Origin: Sorex araneus
Lineage: Eukaryota; Chordata; Mammalia; Eulipotyphla; Soricidae
NCBI RefSeq assembly: GCF_027595985.1
Contig: NC_073302.1
Location: 12,445,811-12,509,810, forward strand
Length of the DNA: 64,000 nt
Direction of reading: 5' to 3'
Positions 57,435 to 64,000 of this stretch are shown one piece after another (position 1 is the stretch's first letter; every line of letters begins with the position of its first letter). The position numbers were made by a program, and so were the translations under genes. Under the pieces are notes generated by a model that did not search any database, was not told the DNA's origin, and saw only the letters and a list, made by a program, of their open reading frames with translations.

Positions 57435-58740
57435 TTTAAATTTTATTGAATCACCGTGAGATAGTTACAAGCTTTCATGTTTGGGTTACAATCTCACAAT
57501 GATCAAACACCTATCCCTCCACCAGTGCACATTCCCCACCACCAATATCCAGGGTATATCCTCCCCTTTCCCACCCTCCCCCTGCCTCTAAGGTAGACAA
57601 TATTCCCCATGCTCTTTCTCTACTTTTGGGCATTATATCTTGCAACACAGACACTGAGAGGTCATCATGTTTGGTCCATTATCTACTTTCAGCATGCATC
57701 TCCCATACCAACTGGTTCCTCCAGCCATCATTTTCTTAGTGATCCCTTCTCTATTCCATCTGCCTTCTCCCCTCTGCTCATGAAGCAGCCTTCCAGCTAT
57801 GGGCCAATCTTCCTGGCCCTCGTATCTACCATCCTTGGGTGTCAGTCTCATGTGATGTTACCCTACACTCCACAAATGAGTGCAGTCCCTCTATGTCTAT
57901 CCCTATCTTTCTGACTCATTTCACTTAGCATGATCCTGTCCATGTCTATCCATTTATAAGCAAATTTCATGACTTCATCTCTTCTAACAGCTACATAGTA
58001 TTCCATTGTATAGATGTGCCAAAGTTTCTTTAACCAGTCTTCTGTTTTAGGGCATCGGGTTGTTTCCATATTTTGGCTATTGTGAATAGTGCTGCAATGA
58101 ATATATAGGTACAGATGTCATTTCTACTGTGTTCTTTTGCATCCTCGGGATATACTCCCAGAAGTGGTATTGTGGGGTCATATGGAAGCTCAATTTCTAG
58201 TTTTTGAAGGACTGTCCATATTGTTTTCCAGAAAGGCTGGACCAGTTGGCATTCCCACCAATAGTGAAGGAGCGTCCCTTTTTCCCCACATCCAAGCCAG
58301 CACTGGTTGCTTTTGTTCTTTTGAATGTGTGACTGTCTCTGTGGTATGAGATGATATCTCATTGTTGTTGTAATTTGCATCTCTCTGATGACTAGCGATG
58401 TGGAGCATTTTTTCATGTGCCTTTTGACCATGTGTATTTCTTTTTTGAGATAACTTCTGTTCATTTCTTCTCCCCATTTTTTGATGGGGTTGGAAGTTTT
58501 TTTCTTATACAATTCTACAAATATCTTGTGTATCCTGGATATTAATTATCAGATGGGTATTGGGTAAATATTCTTTCCCATTCTGTGGGCTCTTTCTGTA
58601 TTTTGGTCACTGTTTCTTTTGAAGTGCAGAAGCTTCTTAGTTTGATGTAGTCCCATTTGTTTATGTTTGCTTCCACTTGCATGGTCTGTGCTGTTTCGGC
58701 ATAAAGATTCTTTTAGCTTCAATGTCATGGAACGTATTCT
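57435..58740 (-). mobile_element. L1 3' part with ORF2 C-terminus
   Basis: 3' UTR from 57,435 (attgaatcaccgtgagatag), then the minus-strand frame 58,030-58,512, 160 codons, with [20 protein letters not shown] and ELPYDPTIPLLGVYPEDAKE. Same subfamily as 23,818-24,838. Confidence 0.92.
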
Positions 58741-58784
58741 AATTCTTGGAGTGATAGCCTATGGCATGATGTCAAGGGGTTAAA

Positions 58785-59095
58785 ATTATTTTTTTATTGA
58801 ATGAAAGCTCATAGTTTTCTGTGATATTAATAGTTTCTCATGCACATAATTCCAATATCACACACATCACCAGTATATGCATCCTCCTCCCCAATACCCC
58901 TTCATCCCTCCCTGTCACCCCTTCCCCTCCCCAACTGCGTGGATCAATTCTCTCATTATGCTGCTTTTGGACATTTGTTGCTACTTGCTATGTGTCTTTA
59001 AGACCCACAGATGAGAGAAATCTGTCCTTTTCTTTCTGACTGACTTCACTCAGCATGATATCATCTAGTACCATCCACGTTACTATGAATGTTGT
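58785..59095 (-). mobile_element. Old L1 3' end fragment
   Basis: gtttctcatgcacataattcc, accagtatatgcatcc, ctttctgactgacttcactcagcatgata: L1 3' end of an older type. Confidence 0.55.
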
Positions 59096-59154
59096 TGATG
59101 AAGTTTTTTGTTTGTTTGTTTTTTCTTTTGAAAATAATTTTCTTTCTTTCTTTT

Positions 59155-61575
59155 TTATTATTATTATTTTTTATAATGAGTCACCGTGAGGGTACAGTTA
59201 CAGAGTTTCATGCTTGTGTTACAATCATACATTACTCGAGTACCCATCCCTCCACCAGTGCCCATTCTCCTCCAAGGATGGCCCCAGGGTCCCTCCCACC
59301 GCCATCCCTATCTTGCCGCCATACCCCACCCCGCCCTGTGACAGGGAATTCCTTTTTGTTCTCTCTCTCCTTTTGGGTGTTTTGGTTTGCAATGGAGGTA
59401 CTGGGTGACTATTGTGTTCAATCTATAATCTGCCTTCAACCTACCTGTCATATCCCGGGTGGATCCTCCACCACACTTCAGTTCTGAGCTGCCTTTTCCC
59501 CGAGCTTGTGAGGCCGGCTTCCAAGCCACGGAGCAAATCTCCTGGTACTTATTGCTACTATTCTTGGGTGTTAGTCTTCCATTCTGTTGTTTTATATTCA
59601 GCATATGAGTGCAATTTTTCGGTGTCTATTTCTTTCTGACTCCTTTCACTTAGCATGATACTTTCCATGTTGATCCACTTATATGCAATGTTCATGACTT
59701 CATCCTTTCTGACAGTTCCATTGTGTAAATGTATCAAAGTTTTTTTAACCAGTCATCTGTTCTTGGGCATTCGTTTTTTTCCCAAATTCTGGCTATTGTA
59801 AACAGTGCTGCGATGAACATACAGGTGCAGATTTCATTTCGACTGTACTTTTTTTGCCTCTCTGAGATATATTCCCAAAAGTGGTATTGCTGGGTCAAAT
59901 GGGAGCTCAATTTCTAGTTTTTTAAGAAGTGACCATATTGTTTTCCTAAAGGGCTGAACCAGTCGGCATTCCCACGAGCAGTGTAGAAGGGTCCCTTTCT
60001 CCCCACATCCACACCAACAGCAGTTGCTTTTGTTCTTTTGGATGTGAGCTGGTCTCTGTTGTGTGAGGTGGTATCTCACAGTTGTTTCGGTCTGCAACTC
60101 CCTGATGATTAGTGATGATGAGCAATTTTTCATATGCCTTTTGGCCATTCACATTTCTTCCTTGAGAAAGTTTCTGTTCACTTCATCGCCCCATTTTTTG
60201 ATGGGGTTGGATGTTTTCTTCTTGCAGAGTTCAACCAGTGCCTATATACACTTGATATCAACCCCTTACCAGATTGGTATTGGGTGAATAGCCTTTCCCA
60301 TTCTGTAGATTGCCTTTGTATTCTGGTCACTGTATCTTTTGCCGTGCAGAAGCTTCTTAGTTTAAGATAGTCCCATTTGTTGATCTCTGTTTCCACTTCA
60401 TTGATCAGTTGCGTGTTATCTTTGAAGATAACTTTAGCTTCAATATTGTGGAGGGTTTTGCCGACCTTGACTTCAATGTACCTTATGGTTTGTGGTCTGC
60501 TGTTGAGGTTTTTAATCCATTTTGATCTGACTTTTGTGCATGGTGTTAGGTCGAGGTCTAAGCCCATTCTTTTGCATGTGGTTGTCCAGTTGTGCCAGCA
60601 CCATTTGTTAAAGAGGCTTTCCTTGCTCCACTTCAACATTTCTTGCCCCTTATCAAAGATTAGATGATCATACATTTGGTGTTGTGTGTAGGGATATGCC
60701 ACCCTGTTCCATTGATCTGCGGCTCTGCCTTTGTTCCAGTACCATGCTGTTTTATTACCGCTTTGCAGTAAAGTTTAAGGTTGGGGTGGGTGATGCCTCC
60801 CATCGTCTTTCCCCAAGAATTGTTTTAGCACTCCATGGGCATTTGTTGTTCCATATAAATTTCAGAATTGCTTGATCCATTTCTTTGAAGAATGTTATGG
60901 GTATCCTTATAAGGATCACATTGAATCTGTATAATGCTTTGGGGTGTATTGCCATTTTGACAATGTTAATTCTCCCTATCCATGATCAAGGGATATGTTT
61001 CCATTTACTCATGTCCTCTTTTATTTCATTGAGTAGCGTTTTATAGTTTTCTTTGTAGAGATCCTTTAGTTACGCTGATTCCGAGGTACTTGATTTTCTG
61101 AAGCATAATTGTGAGTGGGATTTTTTTTCTGTCACTTTCCTCTGTTTTGCTATTTGTGTATAGGAAGGCCATGGATTTTTAGGTGTTGATTTTATAGCCT
61201 GCAACTTTGCTATAAAAGTCTATTGTTTCTAGGAGTTTCTTAGTGGAGGTTTTAGAATTCTCTAAGTGTAGAATCATATCATCTGCAAATAGTGAGAGCT
61301 TGATTTCTTCCTTTCCTCTCTGGATGCCCTTAATGTATTTTTCTTGTCTAATTGCTATTGCAAGTACATCCAGTAATATGTTGAATACAAGTGATGAGAG
61401 TGGGCATCCTTGTCTTGTCCCTGATCTTAGAGTGTTTCTCCATTGCGGATAATGCTTGCCATGGGTTTGTGGTATATGGCTTCTACTATCTTGAAGAAAG
61501 TTCCTTCAAAGCTCATTTTGGTGAGAGTTTTCATCATAAATGGGTGTTGGATCTTGTGTTGACAAAGTTTTAATG
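59155..61575 (-). mobile_element. L1, 3' 2.4 kb including end of RT domain
   Basis: Minus strand. 3' UTR at 59,170-59,640, ORF2 C-terminal frame 59,834-60,148, then 60,178-60,702 (174 codons, LFNKWCWHNWTTTCKRMGLD) and 60,755-60,955 ([20 protein letters not shown]). The RT catalytic region is near 61,265-61,290 ([13 protein letters not shown] on the minus strand, with the standard FADD). 5'-truncated; a few frameshifts. Younger than the L1 at 1-4,216. Confidence 0.92.
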
Positions 61576-61812
61576 AGAGCCTTTGTTCAGTCTTCATAGT
61601 AGTCATGGCCATTACAAAGAATTTAGTCACTAAGACATAATTACAATTAAAAAGAATTTTACCATATATTCAAGAAAGGATGTAGCATTTTTAGGCAATC
61701 ATTCTTGTTTAAAATAAAAAGTAACATAAAGGTGAGTGTCTTCATTGTATCTTAAAATCAGCTGATGTCCTAATTTTTATTTATGCATATAAAAACAATT
61801 CTCTTCACCTGG

Positions 61813-61965
61813 GACCAGAATGATAGTATAGTGGGTAGAGCACTTGCCTTGCATGTGGCCAATACCTCACATGGTTCCCCATCACTATGAATGATTTATG
61901 AGTACAGAGCCAGGACTATGCCCTGAGCACTACTGGGTTTGATCCCCAAAAAAAACAAACAAAAT
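61813..61965 (+). mobile_element. Old SINE
   Basis: ccagaatgatagtatagtgg, gcacttgccttgcatgtggcc, gagcactactgggtttgatcc. Confidence 0.75.
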
Positions 61966-62034
61966 AAAAAAAAATAATTCCCTTTGTCTTATTAAATAAT
62001 GAATGTTGGGTCCCTGAAAAAAATTTTTGTAGTT

Positions 62035-62278
62035 GGGCTGGAGCGATTGCATAGTGGTAGCGTGTTTGCCTTTTGTGCGGCCGACCCATGTTCAATTCCT
62101 CCGCACCTCTCGGAGAGTATGGCAAGCTCCCGAGAGTATCGTGCCCATATGACAGAGCCTGGCAAGCTACCCATGACATATTGGATGTGCCGAAAACAAT
62201 AACAAATAAGTCTCACAATTGAGAGATGTTACTGGTGCCCGCTCAAAATAATTGATGAGAAAGGGGATGACAGTGACA
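62035..62278 (+). mobile_element. SOR-type SINE, long form
   Basis: gggctggagcgattgcatag to gaaaggggatgacagtg, complete long-form order. Inserted in segmental block copy B only. Confidence 0.92.
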
Positions 62279-62844
62279 GTTGGACTCAGGGATAGGTCAA
62301 TGGTAGAGCATCTGCCCTGCAGACATTAGTTCTAAAGTTTCATCTTCAACACAGTCCCATATACTAGGGCAATCTTGGCACTATTGTTCAGCATCCTAGA
62401 CCCACCACAATGTGAGTACTGTGTGTGTGATATCAGTTGTAGCACGTCCAAGTGAGTGAGAGCACTACAATTAAGGTGTGAAATCCTGGCAAGTATCACA
62501 ACCAAATGTGGACAACTCTAGGTCATCAGAGCAACAACAATAGGAAGGGAAGAGGAAAAATTTGAAAAAAAAATACCTATTTAACCCATTTAATTGTAAA
62601 ATAGCAAGATCAACATCATGATCTATTAAAAAATGGATCATCATGATATGGGTTATTTCCTAGATAAATATCTGTTCAGAAAGCAACAATTCATGCAAAC
62701 AGTTCCAAACTCTCTTTCTCTCAGTGTCTAACAACATGTTATTCACAAAGCCATTTTTTAAAAACTAGGTAAGAACCTTATTGATTCTGAGAAAAGCACA
62801 TTTAGGCTAATGGACAGGTTTTTTGTTTTTTGTTTGTTTTTTTA

Positions 62845-63008
62845 TCAGGGCTAGAGGTTGAGTCATACTTAATGGTTCTCAGGGCTTACTCCTGTCTCTG
62901 TGCTCAGGCATCACTCCTGGTGAAGTATGGGGGACCATAGGGGGTGCCAGGAATTGAACTTTTGTGGCCTCACTCATGGAAAAATGCTGCACTATCACTC
63001 ATCCTGAG
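62845..63008 (-). mobile_element. Old SINE
   Basis: ggttctcagggcttactcct, tgctcaggcatcactcc, gtgccaggaattgaact, minus order. Present in copy B only. Confidence 0.7.
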
Positions 63009-63581
63009 CAAATGAATACCTTGTATCTATACCTGAAACTTAATTTTTAACTAATCAATGAGTTTAATAAAACCATAATAATTTGATCACAATGAGTTTT
63101 TATGTTCATATATGTACCATTTTCAGAGCAGATGCCAAATGGATATTTGTTGGATAACATTGGGTTGTCCTAGCTCCTCCTGCAGGGAGCTTAAGGTCTA
63201 TTGAGCTACTCCCACAACAGTGCCCCTGAGGCACACCCAATTCCATCAAGCACTAATCATCCTATATTGCTTTTATCCTTCCTTTATGTCATTTTCATGG
63301 TTTATTTACCAATGTCCTTTTTGTATAGGTACAGGAAGACAGTGATGCTATGCTTTGTAACATGGGAGTTAATTGACTCCAAAATAATATTTACTCCTGG
63401 GCATCCATATTTTCTTGACTTAAGCCTCAGTTGCCTTTGGTTCCTAGAGCTCCAAAAGCAGGGTCCTAGTGAAGGAACTGGATGGACCTAGGGCAAGCTG
63501 TAAGCTACCCTGGCATCAAAAGGAGACAAAGCTAAGCTCCATAAGTATAATAAGTTAAGAGCACGATCATGGACAAATTTA

Positions 63582-64000
63582 GTCATGACCTAAAAAGAAG
63601 TAACTGAATAAGGACCCTGCTGGGGTTAGCAAAGACTAACCTGGCCTGAGGACTATGGTCTGGAATATATAGTGAGATGTCCCTAGGAAGAGCCAACCTT
63701 TAAGCCTACTTACTTACTCTTACTATGTTCATACAAAATGACTAGAAATATTTTTAAGAAGTAGATTTACTATGATTGTTTAAATGGATCACTAGCTGAG
63801 GCAAAGATAAAGTAATACACCGTGGGTCGATTCTGCCATTAAGTGGATCTCCTAGTAATCTGGATTGTTGAACCCTCAGATGAGACTTTGTCCTTGAGTT
63901 AGTCTTCTGAAGGACTGGCTTTACATCTCTTTGTTGTTATAATAATGTTCAACCCTAACTTTGTGTATCACCACCTTTCATGATTTCTATATAACTATGC
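63582..64000 (+). mobile_element. Same LTR, 5' part, copy B (cut by window end)
   Basis: Starts GTCATGACCTAAAAAGAAG and follows copy A through ctatataactatgc, where the window ends. It is in the same flank as copy A, so it was duplicated with the block rather than inserted independently. Confidence 0.6.

Larger units (their letters stand above)
61580..64000 (+). repeat. Segmental duplication, copy B (lacks the exon 13-14 part)
   Basis: Matches copy A at both ends, but jumps from the equivalent of about 22,000 to about 26,000 near 63,130-63,280. Roughly 4 kb of copy A, including the two C5 exon relics and two L1 ends, has no counterpart. It continues past the window end inside the LTR. A long-form SINE sits inside at 62,035-62,278. 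Confidence 0.72.

Overview
This is 64 kb of mammalian nuclear DNA: low gene density, long introns, L1 retrotransposons, LTRs, and very many copies of a tRNA-derived SINE whose head reads ggctggagcgatagcacagc and whose A/T-rich tail follows a GGTGTGACC motif. I recognise that SINE as the shrew (Soricidae) SOR type, seen here in a short form (about 170 bp) and a long form (about 245 bp). The host is therefore most likely a shrew or close eulipotyphlan; this rests on recognition of the repeat, not on a search.

The only protein-coding genes I can support are two divergently oriented relatives of complement component C5. Gene 1 lies on the minus strand: exons 1-11 run from 20,372 down to 5,402 (1,308 nt, 436 codons, one open frame), and the rest must lie left of the window. 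Gene 2 lies on the plus strand: exons 1-12 run from 35,923 to 57,291 (1,473 nt, 491 codons, one open frame). Exon sizes and phases agree between the two genes (65, 193, 166, 71, 83 nt and so on). Each starts with a signal peptide followed by macroglobulin (MG) domains 1 to 4; gene 2 also reaches into MG5. By eye the two proteins resemble each other more (about 72 percent over exon 2) than either resembles human C5 (about 60 percent for gene 1), so they look like fast-diverging lineage-specific paralogues that still keep open frames.

Between them, on the plus strand at 22.09-22.54 kb, sit two decayed C5 exons equivalent to exons 13 and 14, with a frameshift and stop codons. Their flanks (about 21.18-27.14 kb) are paralogous to 61.58-64.0 kb at the right edge, in what should be intron 12 or beyond of gene 2. 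The right-hand copy lacks about 4 kb, the part that holds exons 13 and 14. Gene 2 may therefore have lost these exons; what follows lies outside the window.

Layout: 1-4.2 kb L1 (plus) with a SINE in it; 5.4-20.4 kb gene 1; 21.2-27.1 kb duplicated block with C5 relic exons, L1 ends and an LTR; 27.1-34.6 kb intergenic DNA with old repeats; 34.7-35.2 kb a solo LTR; 35.9-57.3 kb gene 2; 57.4-61.6 kb stacked minus-strand L1s; 61.6-64 kb second copy of the duplicated block. No rRNA, functional tRNA, CRISPR or bacterial-type features are present.
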